Positions 46,354-57,060 are shown, counted from the first letter of the stretch. The stretch is 64,000 bases of DNA from Erinaceus europaeus (GCF_950295315.1 NC_080168.1:72520553-72584552); one strand, 5' to 3'. Notes: a model not told the origin generated them from the letters alone. Numbers and translations are program-made.

Positions 46354-46950
46354 GGCCATCGCCACTGTGACTAAGGCCCTACTGCCTGCTATCCCAGCAA
46401 TCTTCGCTGGCAGCAGCCAATCAGGAGGGACCAGGCGGTTCCAGTAAGCCAACCAGAAGTCAAGGAAGCCAGTCTGGCTCCAGCCAGCCAGTCAGGGGAG
46501 AATGAGCGAGAGCGGGCCCGCCCCCCAGCGTGCCTGCAGATACCAAGCGGAACCACCTGGCTTCAAGCTTCCCGGACTTCCGCTCAGAGTTTCTGGAACT
46601 TCCGCCCAAAAAAAGGTGAAAAGCTGCTTTGTGATCAGGCACTGCAACAGAGTTGCCATGTAGCCTGTGTGAGTTGGCGGTGCAGGAGCTGACCCGTCTA
46701 ATGGCCTTCCCGCCGCCTGTGCTTTGGGCCAAGCCTGACCTCTCCTGACAGGGCCTTTCCGGTAGCCGGCTCACCGAGGGTTGGAGTGTGCAGAGGGCAG
46801 TGTCCAGGCACCTGGTGGAGGAAGGCAGCACAGCACAGACAGAATGTTCTAAAAAGTGTGGTCCTGGACTTGGACGAATGAGAGACAGACTGACAGACAC
46901 CATGGCAATGAAGCCTCCTCTAGTGCGGTGGAGAATGGGCTCGACCCTGA
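46354..46950 (-). promoter_or_regulatory. RNF17 5' UTR and promoter region (inferred)
   Basis: GC-rich, SINE-poor DNA directly upstream of the RNF17 start codon. An inverted CCAAT box (plus-strand CCAATC at 46417-46422) lies about 65 bases before the ATG, and a GC-box-like GCCCGCCCCCC sits near 46515. No TATA box stands out. The transcription start is not determinable from sequence. Testis piRNA-pathway genes are often driven by A-MYB (family knowledge); I did not find a strong MYB site cluster. Confidence 0.55.
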
Positions 46951-47040
46951 ATGGCACACATGGCGCAGCGCTTTGTCCAGACAAGCTGTCCCTGGCCTTG
47001 GAGTCTCTCTCTCTCTCTCTCTCTGGGTGTAAATTTTACT
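46800..47040. other. Decayed SINE-like sequence upstream of RNF17
   Basis: GAGACAGACTGACAGACACC, AAGCCTCCTCTAGTGCGGTGG and a (CT)n run near 47005 resemble a decayed reverse type E SINE. Confidence 0.4.
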
Positions 47041-47174
47041 TTTGAAGAAAATAGTGACACCGTTTGGACTGTCAAATAACGGAAAGAAGAATCTTGGTTT
47101 CTTCCTATTCTGCATCTCAGAGCTTTCTTGAGAGGTTCAGGGGTGGTGAAGAGGAATTGAAGGGGCCAAGTAGG

Positions 47175-47800
47175 ATAAAAATGAAATTCTCACCTCCCCA
47201 GAACCCCGCCCCACTAGGGGAAGAGACCGGCTGAGACAGGTCGACCTGCCAACGCCCATGTTCAGCGCGGAAGCAATTACAGAAGCCAGACCTTCCACCT
47301 TCTGCAACCCACAATGACATTGGGTCCATGCACCCAGAGGAGAAATATTAGGGGAAGGTGATCAGGGCTTTGAACTCCAATCCAATACCATTACGACCTG
47401 GAGAGTAGGAAAAAAAAAAAAGGAAAGACATTGGGAAGTAGGTGTAGGTGTGACTTAGGAAGAGAAGGGGCGGTAACGCAAAGCGCCAGGGACCAGCTTG
47501 AGGATCCCTGTTCGAGCCCCCAGCTCCCCACCTATAGGGGGGTCGCTTCACAAGCGGTGAAGCTGGACTGCAAGTGTCTTTCTCTCCCCCTCTCCTCTTC
47601 CCATTTCTCTCTGTCCTATCCAATAAAAGGGGAGGGAAACAAAACCTGCTGCTAGGAGCAGTGAATTTGTAGCTCCAGCAATAACCCTGGAGGCAGAGAG
47701 AGAGAGAGAGAAGGCAGGACAGTAAGGAAAATTTGGGCAAAAAAATATTTAAACATAGTTACAGAATTAATAGTAAACCCATATCTGTGACCTTGAGGTG
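47175..47800 (+). repeat. L1 3'-end-type repeat with nested SINE
   Basis: ATGTTCAGCGCGGAAGCAATT, CACCTTCTGCAACCCACAATG, then after the SINE CATAGTTACAGAATTAATAG and CATATCTGTGACCTTGAGG. The normal 3' terminus is missing; an inverted copy follows directly. Confidence 0.7.
47464..47700 (+). mobile_element. SINE, type A with partial 3' module
   Basis: GGGGCGGTAACGCAAAGCGCC (head shortened), CGCTTCACAAGCGGTGAAGC hairpin, CTATCCAATAAAAGG, GCTAGGAGCAGTGAATTTG to CCCTGGAGGC. Confidence 0.85.
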
Positions 47801-48215
47801 TATAATTCCCCACATTCCCACCACTAGAGTTCTGTGTTCCCATTCACTCCACTGGAAACCACAGTGATTCTCCCAAGGTCACAGATATGGGTTGATTATA
47901 TATATATATATATATATATTTGCCCTTTTTTTTTTTCTATGGTCCTGCCTTCTTTTCTAAGTCACACCTACATCTATTACAACTCTTGAATGTCTTTCCT
48001 TTTTCCTCTTCCCTTTCTGGGTCCTGATGAAGTTAAGAGTTCAGAGCCCTCTGGTTATCTTCCTCTAACATTTCTCCCGCTCTGAGAGTATGGACCAAAA
48101 TTCTTTTTTGGGGTGCAGGAGGTGGGAGTTCTGATTTCTGTAGTTGCTTCTTTCTCCACTGGATGTGGACATTGGCAGGTCGATCCATACCCATGACCTG
48201 CTTCTCTGAATGATT
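47800..48215 (-). repeat. L1 3'-end-type repeat, inverted relative to 47175-47800
   Basis: CATTCCCACCACTAGAGTTC, GGTCACAGATATGGGTTGA, (TA)n at 47898-47920, GGGTCCTGATGAAGTTAAG, GGACATTGGCAGGTCGATCC. Confidence 0.75.
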
Positions 48216-48311
48216 TCAAATTTTACAAAGTCTTGCATTTTGAGTCAAAGGGTTTGGCTTTTACCCTTTAATTATTAAAAAGCTGGCAAGGTGATCTGGC
48301 AGCCAGGTGGC

Positions 48312-48585
48312 AGATGTGTTTTCTTGTTATTATTTTATTGAGGGGTAATGGTTTACAGGACAATTGCAGACACCAAGGTACAATTTCTCATCTCCCCCTG
48401 GTAAGTGTCTACAAAACACTGTCACCTCCAACTGAAGTTCTTTTCCACAAGGACTCCCAAGCCCTCTCCATACCCTTCCTGCCTTTCTTCCCCAGAGTCT
48501 TTTGCTTTGGTGCAACACACCACACCCAGTCCAAGTTTCACCTTGTGTTTCCTCTTTCTGCTCTTGTTTCTTAAGTTCCACCCAT
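48312..48585 (-). repeat. Old L1 3'-end fragment
   Basis: TTTTATTGAGGGGTAATGG, ACAATTGCAGACACCAAGG, CCAGAGTCTTTTGCTTTGG. Confidence 0.55.
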
Positions 48586-48725
48586 GTAGCAGATGTATCT
48601 TGTGGAAAGCACCTGGGGAAGACTAGGGTGCCTTCAGCTGCTAAGAATAAAATCTGCTTCTAGTCCTCATTTTTTAGTCCCTCTAAACTAAGTATTAGGT
48701 TGTTGGAAAATATGAACCATTTTTT

Positions 48726-49325
48726 GGGGAGTCGGACGGTAGCGCAGCGGGTTAAGCACAGGACTGGTGTATGAATCCCAGTTCAGGGGGTCGGGCGGTG
48801 GCGCAGTGGGTTAAGCGCATGTGGCGCAAAGCGCAGGGACCGGCGTAAGGATCCCGGTTCGAGCCCCCGGCTCCCCACCTGCAGGGGAGTCGCTTCACAG
48901 GCGGTGAAGCAGGTCTGCAGGTGTCTATCTTTCTCTCCCCTTCTCTGTCTTCCCCTCCACTCTCCATTTCTCTCTGTCCTATCCAACAACGAATTGCGTC
49001 AACAAGGGCAATAATAATAACCACAACGAAGCTACAACAAGGGCAACAAAAGGGGGAAAAATGGCCTCCAGGAGCGGTGGTTTCATGGTGCAGGCACCGA
49101 GCCCAGCAATAACCCTGGAGGAGGAAAAAAAAAAAAAGAATCCCAGTTCAAGCCCCCCAGCTCCCCACCTGCAGGGGAGTCGCTTCACAAGCGGTGAAAC
49201 AGGTCTGCAGGTGTCTGTCTTTCTCTCTGCCTTCCCCTCCCCTCTCCATTTCTCTCTGTTCTAGCTAACAATGACTACAACAATGAAAAAAACAAGGGCA
49301 ACAAAAGGGAAAATACATTTAAAAA
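48726..49325 (+). mobile_element. SINE, type A, split by a younger type A
   Basis: Outer copy: GGGAGTCGGACGGTAGCGCAG to 48785, resuming at 49138 with AGCCCCCCAGCTCCCC, hairpin, GAACAACG-like tail. It lacks about 12 bases of head. Confidence 0.93.
48786..49137 (+). mobile_element. SINE, type A with 3' module, nested, 13-bp TSD
   Basis: Near-consensus: GGTCGGGCGGTGGCGCAGTG, CCGGTTCGAGCCCCCGGCTC, hairpin GCTTCAC-AGGCG-GTGAAGC (48892-48910), module GGCCTCCAGGAGCGGTGG to CCCTGGAGG, 13 A. Flanked by GAATCCCAGTTCA (48773-48785, 49138-49150). The least diverged copy in the window. Confidence 0.95.
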
Positions 49326-50160
49326 ATGACCCTTTTTTTTCATAGCAAAACAGAAAAGGCATGTCATGATTTTTCTGATAAATCACTAGAAATTCAGCTT
49401 CAGCCCTTGACATTGACATATGCCAGAACTAAGCACAGCATGTTCTCACTCATGGACATTAATCTTCTAAAAAGGAAGAAATGAAAATATTCTATTGAAA
49501 ACCTCTGCCAGCTCAAAAATCTTTATCTTCTGTAGCCTTTCGGAAAGAGGGCTGGTTCTTTAGCATGTCTTCATATTCCTACCACTGAGCCATGGTGAGA
49601 TTCAGGGTACTTAGCAAACCAATGTCCCATGTCATGCTCATTCTCCTACAGTTCTGTGAGTGGCAGTCTCACTCTAATTCATTGACACATAGTTTCCTTA
49701 TCCTTCACTTATCTTGTTCTTGAAAGTTTCATGTTTCTCCTTGAGTTTGCAAGTCACAACATCTCTTTTTCAACTATGGAATCTGCATTGTTATTTGAAT
49801 AACAACCATCTCACTGCATGAACACTTCTTAAATCATATTATGAATCTCATATACTGCCACACATCTCTGAATATCACCAAGCATATTGGAATTATGCCT
49901 TTACTCAGAAGTCGAATGACTCATGGATGAGTCAGGGTAGTGAAGAAATACAAGGACAGATGTTTTAACTCCATACATTAAATTTTAGTACTTAGCAGAA
50001 CCTCTCCAAGATAGCAGCCAGGATGACCTTACCATTTAATTCAGATTGTTTTAATTTTTCATTGACTTCCCATTGTGATGAGTTCTTAAAATGATCTTTA
50101 GGCTTTATAACTTGGCTTCTGCATCCCTCTCTGGCTTCTCATTATACTCCAATATACTGA
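49326..50160. other. Upstream DNA, nothing firm recognised
   Basis: AT-rich; GCATGTTCTCACTCATGGAC (about 49439) resembles an old L1 3' block. No exon recognised. Confidence 0.4.
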
Positions 50161-50164
50161 ACTT

Positions 50165-50305
50165 AAAAAAAAAGATTTCATTTATTCATGAGAATAATAG
50201 GAGAGAAAGAACCAGACATTACTCTGGTACATATGCTGCTGGGGATTGAACTCAGGAGCTCATTCTTGAGAGTCTAATACTTTATCCACTGGACCCCTAC
50301 ACTGA
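50165..50305 (-). mobile_element. SINE, type C
   Basis: Reverse strand: AGAGAAAGAACCAGACATTAC, CTGGGGATTGAACTCAGGAGC, ACTTTATCCACTGGACCCC. Confidence 0.8.
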
Positions 50306-50447
50306 ACTTTTTCAGTTCAGTAGATAGGGCAAGCTCTTTCCAATCTCAGGACCTTCACCTAGAACCCTGTTCCCTGAGTTGTTAAAAATTGGTCATACAG
50401 AATTTTGGTGATGATTGTGGTGTGATCTTATAATTTTATAAGCCATT

Positions 50448-50450
<3 letters not shown>

Positions 50451-50483
<33 letters not shown>

Positions 50484-50500
50484 TGTGTGTGTGTGTGTGT
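50451..50500. repeat. (AC)15(GT)10 perfect palindrome
   Basis: 30 bases of AC joined directly to 20 of GT at 50480/50481: a 40-bp perfect inverted repeat with no spacer. Confidence 0.97.
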
Positions 50501-50551
50501 GGCTTGATGTCAACTGTTACATTTCACTTCCACAAAAATGAATAAACAATA

Positions 50552-50640
50552 AAAGTATGGGGCTAGAGAGGAAACTCCCTTGGTAGAGCATATTTCCAGA
50601 TGTGAACTTTACCACCACACCCACCACCAAAGTACCAATA
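50552..50640 (+). mobile_element. Decayed SINE (type E-like)
   Basis: GGGGCTAGAGAGGAAACTCCC...TTGGTAGAGCATATTTCC. Confidence 0.4.
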
Positions 50641-50754
50641 TTCCTCCACCAAAGTGCCAACACCCTTTACCCATATAACCCACTCCTTCCCCCTATTTGC
50701 TTTGGTAACCTCAGTTCTAGAGCTTGTCTTCATGTGATTTTGTGCCTCTTATTT

Positions 50755-50836
50755 TCTTCCTTCCTTTCTTTCTTTTTATCTTTCTTTCTTCCTCCTTCCC
50801 TCCCTTCCTTCCTTCCTTCCTTCCTTCCTTTCTTCA
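50755..50836. repeat. (TTCC)n/(CTTT)n array
   Basis: CCTT and CTTTCTTT repeats over about 80 bases, with internal variants. Confidence 0.9.
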
Positions 50837-50839
50837 ATA

Positions 50840-51600
50840 GCCCATATGAGAACATTCAGTATTTTCCTTTTGTGTATGTAGTGGGTATTTTATTTAGTGC
50901 TGGTTGATTGTAATGGATATCTTTATTATTTGTTTAAAAATCCCTTTAACATACCTTCAAATCTGAGTTATAACCTAACTGGATATAGTATTCTTGGGAG
51001 GGTCCTTTGACAGCTGCTTTTGCCAGGCAGGTGGCCCCACAATTGCACAGGTAGGTGGCCAGCTTGGGAGCCCCTTAGCCAGGGCTGTATGGTAAGACCA
51101 CCATGGTTGCCCTACTGTCCAAGCCCAGAGCCCCACCAGAACGGCACTGCCCCCTGATGGTCACTGGCTGCCTCCTCCAGCCTGGTCCTCAATGACAGGT
51201 AGTCAGGCCTAGGACTGGCCTGATGCATGATGAGTATCTGGTAGTCACCATGTAGTCTGGTGGCACTAAGCCCATGTGTGGAGCCCATGGTTCCCACAGG
51301 GGGTGCTGCTCACTGGCAAGCATGGTGGGGCTCAGGGGTGGTAAGATCACCAGCTCCTTGGTGCAGGGCCCCACACACCTTTAACCATAACACCCTTGGG
51401 AGAGCAGTGCCACCAGGCCCCTGCGTGTCTGTAAGAAGTCTTGCTAGAAGCAGGACACACCTCTCACTTTTAGGGACCTCCCACCCCAGGAAGGACACCC
51501 TCAAGCCAGGGGTCTGCTAGCAACCAGTGACTGAAGAGCAGAGGATGACAGAGGCTGCCAGGCCCCCTGTATAGCCCAGTTTGAACTGGGGTTAAGGTGG
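50840..51600. other. GC-richer upstream DNA, unclassified
   Basis: The left part (to about 51010) resembles L1 ORF2; 51010-51600 is GC-rich with several 60-80 codon open frames on both strands that lack any recognisable motif. Confidence 0.4.
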
Positions 51601-51604
51601 AAGA

Positions 51605-51700
51605 AGGTGAGGCTGGTGAAATAGTTCACCTGAATAGCGCACTGCTTTGCCATGTGAGCTACCCAGGTTCGAGTCGGGCCAGGCCTGACTGGCTGTCTCT
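51605..51700 (+). mobile_element. SINE, type E
   Basis: GGCTGGTGAAATAGTTCACC, ACTGCTTTGCCATGTGAGC, CCCAGGTTCGAGTCGGGCC. Confidence 0.65.
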
Positions 51701-51769
51701 GAGCAGGACTGCTCTCCACATTGTGTGCAATATAAAGAACAGAAACACATAAACTTGTTAAAAAGAAAA

Positions 51770-51905
51770 AAGCAACCAAATAGTCACTAAGACTTTGTGA
51801 AAACTGGTGGTTATCCTTGGGGGGTGGGATGGGCACAAACTGTGGTGGTGGGTCAGATCTTATAAACTATTATTAAATAACTAATAAAAATTAAAAGGAA
51901 AAAGA
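51770..51905 (+). repeat. Old L1 3'-end fragment
   Basis: GACTTTGTGAAAACTGGTGG, TTATCCTTGGGGGGTGGGA, AATAACTAATAAAAATTAAAA. Confidence 0.5.
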
Positions 51906-52430
51906 ACGGGCAAAAAGCCTTAGAGAAAATAAAGTGCATAGAACATTCCAGAAAATGAAACATTTTATACTCACTAGAAAAACTTCTGGGAACAACAGCA
52001 GAAGTGGCAAAAGCCCCTCCTCATACCTCAGAGACCAAATTTTCTCCTCTTATGGATATGCACCTGAGTTGTCTATAAGTTAAGGCAGCATCTCCCCGGT
52101 CTTGAGGAAACAAAACTCTTGTGTTTCCTGTGGTCTAGGTACCAAGTCTACAGTGGACACTTTAGGCTGGCCAGTAATGGAGAGCTGCAGTGCTCCCTGC
52201 TGGCCATGGCGGTGAAGTGCAGGAAGCATTCATCAACTGGAGCTCCTGCCACTGCTTGGTGGTCCTGCTGAATCTCTTAAGACTCAAGTTCTCAATGTCA
52301 TGACGCAGGAGGGTCAAGCCTGAGTGTAGTAGTACATTTTCCTCTGCCTAGATGGGAAAGTATAGCATGAGCATGAAGCTAAGTCCTAAGTGTTATTGGG
52401 GGACTAAAGATGAGTTTCCATTTTTGAGAA
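51906..52430. other. Upstream DNA, nothing recognised
   Basis: Mixed composition, no repeat head or coding signature recognised. Confidence 0.45.
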
Positions 52431-52432
52431 AT

Positions 52433-52632
52433 GTGGGCTGGCCAGTGGTGCACCTGGGAGAGTATATATGATACATTGTGCATGGATCTGGACCTGGTTG
52501 GGTTCAGGCCTCTGGTCCCTACCTGTAGGGGGAAGCTTCATGGGAAATGGGGCAGTGCTGCCAGTGCCTTTCTATTGCCCTCTCTATCTTACCTTCCTCT
52601 CTCAACTTCCTTATCCAATAAATAGAAATTAA
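52433..52632 (+). mobile_element. SINE, type B
   Basis: GGCTGGCCAGTGGTGCACCTG, GGGTTCAGGCCTCTGGTCCC, GGGGGAAGCTTCATGGG, CTTATCCAATAAATAGAAA. Confidence 0.8.
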
Positions 52633-52634
52633 TG

Positions 52635-53835
52635 TCTATAATACGGAAGAAAAAAACTGCCATTTACTGCACACCACAGGAGAAAAAATTGCTCAAGTAT
52701 AACTCTCACAGAGTCTGTGTAGATCTCTTTAGGGGAAGCATGAGCCCTCTGGAGTGCAGTGAGAGAAATCAGCCTTGACCATGCAGAGCATTCTAGAGAG
52801 TCTGGGCCTCTGGCATCTGGGCCCATTTCTGGGTCTGGGACCCTGCTGTGGGGCTGACACCTTTTCCTACCGAGTTGAAGCACAACAGCTTTCAGGGTCC
52901 TGGCTCTGAACAAACCAGCCTATGTCAGCTTTGAGGACCAGGTCTCAGCGGAAGGGTTGGGGATTGAGGCAGTGGGGTTGGCAGTTGGGAATCTGGGCTG
53001 GGAAGAGCTGACAAGTACCTAGGGGGTTGGGTGGGGACAGTGGAGTTCAAGTTCACAGCCCCAACTGCAGAATCAGTACTCAGGTTCAGGAGAATTTTGG
53101 GGTGAGGACAAGCAAGTGACACATGTACCATGCACACCACACAGAGGTGGTCATTATATGAGCCCTCCCTCATTCATTTCCTTGGTGTTCTGGCCGGCTC
53201 ACCAATTGTTGGGCCATAACATAGGTGTAATCTGAAACTGGGCTCTATATATGGAGGCAAGGAGACACTCAAAGTGGCAGAAGGTAGCTTGCTTAGATTT
53301 TGGGTGGGTTGCTTGCTGCCATCTCAGGAGTGCCATAGAGACCATCTTCACTGTGTCCCAATAGCCTTAGTTTCTTTCCTAGGTCTGCCATGGCATAGGA
53401 CCATAAGTTGGGTAATGAAGTCTTGACAAAGTGACCTTACTACCATGGTGAAAGACCCCAATAGAACTAAGAACTCTGGTAACCAAGCATCCACATTCTA
53501 AAGATAGCCTTCTGTCCAGCTCACTTGCATGGAGACACTGGAGAGAACAAACTGTCCTTCTGCTGTGCCCCAGAAATGTGAGGGTTTGGCTTCACAATCC
53601 TTAGAGTGAGCACCTTTGGGTCAGTCTAGACACTGAGTCCTCGCCTCCATCATTTGGGAGTATTTGTAGAAGGTGCCCTGAGGAAACGCCGGGCAGTGCA
53701 GGGAGGTGAATCCTGGTTACAACTGTGATCCCATCTTACTATTGTGAGTCACTAAGTATCTTTCCTATATCTTTTTTGTGTTTTTCTCATCCTTCTTATC
53801 ACAGATAATAAGTTGAAGTTCTTTTAGTGTTTGTT
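52635..53835. other. Unclassified mid-GC stretch
   Basis: About 1.2 kb not matching the SINEs or L1 seen elsewhere. CCGGCTCACCAATTGTTGGGCC (about 53193) is reminiscent of retroviral leader sequence, but no primer-binding site or LTR edge was established. Reverse-strand open frames (82-94 codons) show no motif. Confidence 0.35.
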
Positions 53836-53837
53836 AA

Positions 53838-53900
53838 AGGATTATTTTTACCAGAGCACTGCTCAACTCTGGCTTATGGTGGTGTGGGGGATCAAGGACT
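53838..53900 (-). mobile_element. SINE, type D fragment
   Basis: ACCAGAGCACTGCTCAACTC, TGGCTTATGGTGGTGTGGGGG; truncated. Confidence 0.75.
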
Positions 53901-53984
53901 CTTGATGCTATGGTTTATAGCTATTACCAAATGACCTGCATTTCTCTGAAAGACAAGTACCATATTGTTTTGGTCATATGTGCA

Positions 53985-54165
53985 ATATAAAGAACTGAAG
54001 TACATGGACATGTTAAAAAGAAAAACTATCTTGAAGACTTTGTGAAAACTATGGTGATTATCCTTGGGAGTAGAGCACAGAACTGTAGTGGTGGATGTGG
54101 AACTAGTCCCCTGTAATCTCATGATCTTTTACATCAGTAATAAAGTAAAAAAAAAATAAATAAAC
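53985..54165 (+). repeat. Old L1 3'-end fragment
   Basis: ACTTTGTGAAAACTATGGTG, GGAACTAGTCCCCTGTAATC, AATAAAGTAAAAAAAAAATAA. Confidence 0.5.
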
Positions 54166-54540
54166 CACCAAAGAATATAAATGATAAAAAAAACTTGAAT
54201 TATAGTTTCTGATGCTAATCTTGAAAGGCTCCATACAGATTTATTGCATTATATTATATTCTGAAGTGAAAAACTGATAAGAGAATGAGAACCTTAGTGG
54301 TGATAGGGAAAGAGGGGGTCATAGGAGGGTTGACTGTGGCCATAAAAGGACAAAAAAAAGGGGCCTTGTGCTGACTTTGTGCCTGCACTTTATGTCTCTC
54401 TGGATATTGTGCTCTGGTACCACTGGAGGGGCAGGGCATGAAGGATACAGTGGGTCTCCCTTGTACCCCAGGGCATCATTTGTCACAACCTCAAGTGCAG
54501 CCGAATTTCTCAAAAGAGAAGATCCCTTTTAAAAGAACGT
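54166..54540. other. Upstream DNA, nothing recognised
   Basis: No repeat or coding signature recognised; short open frames only. Confidence 0.45.
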
Positions 54541-54780
54541 AACACCAGGAGCTAGGGATACTCACCTGGTAAAAAGTGTAATATATCATGCATGAAGACC
54601 AGGATTTGAACACACTGTCACCACATGGGAGCACTCTGCAAAAGGGGAAGCTTCACAAGTGGTATAACAGTGCTGTGGTGATTCTCCTTCTGTTTCCCTC
54701 TGTTTCTTGTCCTTCATAATGTTAGGAGCAGTGGAGTCATGTTGGTGAGAAGACACAGTGAAAGTCTGGTACTAGCTCCA
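54541..54780 (+). mobile_element. SINE, type B, decayed
   Basis: CCAGGAGCTAGGGATACTCACC, TGCATGAAGACCAGGATTTG, GGGGAAGCTTCACAAGTGG; a module-like AGGAGCAGTGGAGTCATG follows. Confidence 0.65.
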
Positions 54781-54789
54781 CCAACAAAC

Positions 54790-55190
54790 ATAATGGAACA
54801 GTGGGAGAAGGCTCAGTGGTAGAGAACACTTGCCTCTCATATATGAACCCTGGGTCCCATCTGGAGCAATGCTGTCCACACCAAAACAATAACACAAATG
54901 AAATTTCACCTAGAGTGTGAGGTAATTAAATGCACATGAAGAAATATCAGCTTCAGTGGGAATGGGCTCAGACACATGAAAGGTCTTAGACACATGCAAG
55001 GTATTCTGAGATCATTCAGCTAAGGAGACTGGGCAGTTTTATGTGTAGGTCAATGTTGAGCCTTAGGATACAGATCATCCATGTGGTTGAGATTAGGGAG
55101 AGAGGTTGATGGGGCTTAATTAAGTTCATGGAAGCTGAGCTCACTTCCTGCCCCTGACCTTCTGCAATTATAGGTCCCTTCCAAGCACAC
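54790..55190. other. Upstream DNA, decayed repeats
   Basis: GGAGAAGGCTCAGTGGTAGAG (about 54806) looks like another decayed SINE head; the rest is unassigned. Confidence 0.35.
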
Positions 55191-55219
55191 AGCAAAAAAA
55201 AAAAAAAAAAAAATGAGGG

Positions 55220-57060
55220 TCAGGTCATTTATTGAATTTCACTTTTTGTGCATGGAGAAATCTGATTTTATGGGTTTTCCTCTGTAGGTGACTCTCCTGC
55301 AGCCTTCAGGATCCTTCATCCTTATTCCCTTTCATTCTAAATATGATGTGTCTTGGTGTCTTTAAGTCTGAGTTAATTCTGTTTGGGACCCTCTGAACTT
55401 CTTGAACCTTTGTCTTATTATGTCCAGTAGGATGCTTTCTTCCCTTCCCTTTCTTCCTTCCTCTGTTAAGCCAATAATGCCTGTATTCTTTCTTTTGAAG
55501 TCATCCCACACATCTCTGTTATTTTCAATGTTTCTTAATCTCTTTTTGAGATCTCTTAGTTTTCTCTAATTCTTCCTCAATCTTGCTGTTTTCTGCCTCA
55601 CTTATTCTCTCCCCCCTGTTTTCTGTTGCTCAGCTATTTTGTTACCCTGTTCTGATACTGTATTAGCTTGTTCAGCTAGTTGTGCACTTAGCTGAGCTAT
55701 TTCAGCTTTCAGCTCTCTAATTACCTCAAGATTTTAAAAAAATATTTAATTCATCTTCCCTTTTGTTGTCCTTGTTTTTTATTACTGTTGTAGTCATTGA
55801 TGTCATCATTGTTAGATAGGACAGAGATAAATGAAGAAAGGAGGGGAAGACAGAGAGAGGGAGAGAAATATAAGACACCTGCAGACCTGCTTCACCGCTT
55901 GTGAAGCAACTCCCCTGCAGGTGGGGAGCCGGGGGCTCGAACCAGGATCTTTAAGCCAGTCCTTGCACTTCATGCCACATGCACTTAACCTGCTGCACTA
56001 CTGGCCAACTCCCAAGATAGTGTTTTCTTTCAGAGTTTCATTTGTTGTTTCCCCATTTCTGATATTACTTTCAACAACTTTCCTCACTCCTATGACTAAT
56101 GCCTCAGTTAGTGTTTGGATCTAATCCTCATTCTTACATGCTTCTATCTTTGAGGGGTTTTTATCCTAACCACTAGACCACCAGGGAAGGCAAGGAGCTT
56201 TTATCCTAGTTTATTTCTCCAATGTCTCTTCTTGGTTTAACCATTGTATATAGTGTGTTATGAGGTCCCTCTCTCAGTACTTTTCAATACACTGATCACT
56301 CTTGCCTGGATTGACTTGTGTCAAAGAGTTCACAGTTGTGGAAATTTAACAGTTGTTTCAATGTTATCTCAATCTCTGAGTTGAAGCACAGTGGCTGTTA
56401 AAACCTCTTTTGTTCTTTTTCTTTCCTGTATGCTATGGGAACCTGAGGGCTTTTTAACTATAAGTAGGTTTTTTAGCTTACTCACTCCAGACCAAGAGAT
56501 AAAGCAGGGTGGGGGGAAGAGATAGCACAGTGGCTATGCAAAGAGTCTCCCCCACCCCAAGGAACCAAAGCCCCAGGCTCAATTAAACTGCTCTGCCAGC
56601 AGCCCAAGTCAAGCTGGGCAGCACTTTTTGGCCTTGTGAGTTTCTAGACAAATTCTACTTACACTCTGGGGGTTCTGAGGCAATTGTTCACCACGTCTCC
56701 CAATTCATCAGGAGAACAATGTGGAAAGGCTCCCACTATACAGCCCCACCTCTAGACCACTGGGGTATAGATCTTCTGAGTTTCTTGGTCAGTTTTCTGC
56801 CCCCTGATGTCAGTCAGCACAGGGCCTCCCCGCTGCTGCTCCAGCCTCGGAGGGCAGACAATGGAGACTCATAGTTGTATTTGGTGAGCCTTAGAGGGCG
56901 TCCTCTCCTCCCTTCAGCAGTCTTTTTGTTGGTAAAACAGACTGGAGATGGTGCCTCAACTGGCAAACTGCCAGACTGTTACCAGCCACTAGGGAGCACA
57001 AACAGGCTTTAGCCCCAGGAATCTCTCCTTAGGCTCCCCTCTGCCCAGGAGCCATGTGTT
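55220..57060 (-). pseudogene. Old L1 5' region with ORF1 remnant
   Basis: The reverse strand of about 55300-55735 and 56015-56140 carries an ORF1 coiled-coil remnant: plus-strand TCAGCTTTCAGCTCTCTAATT and TACCTCAAGAT are the reverse of the ORF1 block at 35950-35990 in the younger L1. 56150-57060 is probably its 5' UTR, of a type unlike the one at 34.1 kb. A type A SINE splits it. Confidence 0.6.
55738..56012 (-). mobile_element. SINE, type A
   Basis: Reverse strand: TTCCCTTTTGTTGTCCTTG, GATAGGACAGAGATAAATG, TTCACCGCTTGTGAAGC, CACTACTGGCCAACTCCC. A CAAGAT duplication flanks it. Confidence 0.9.

Noticed and set aside
45795..46990. Long open frames on both strands around RNF17 exon 1 (up to 174 codons)
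   Set aside because: GC-rich composition alone makes stop codons rare here; apart from exon 1 itself no frame shows a domain, conserved block or splice logic.
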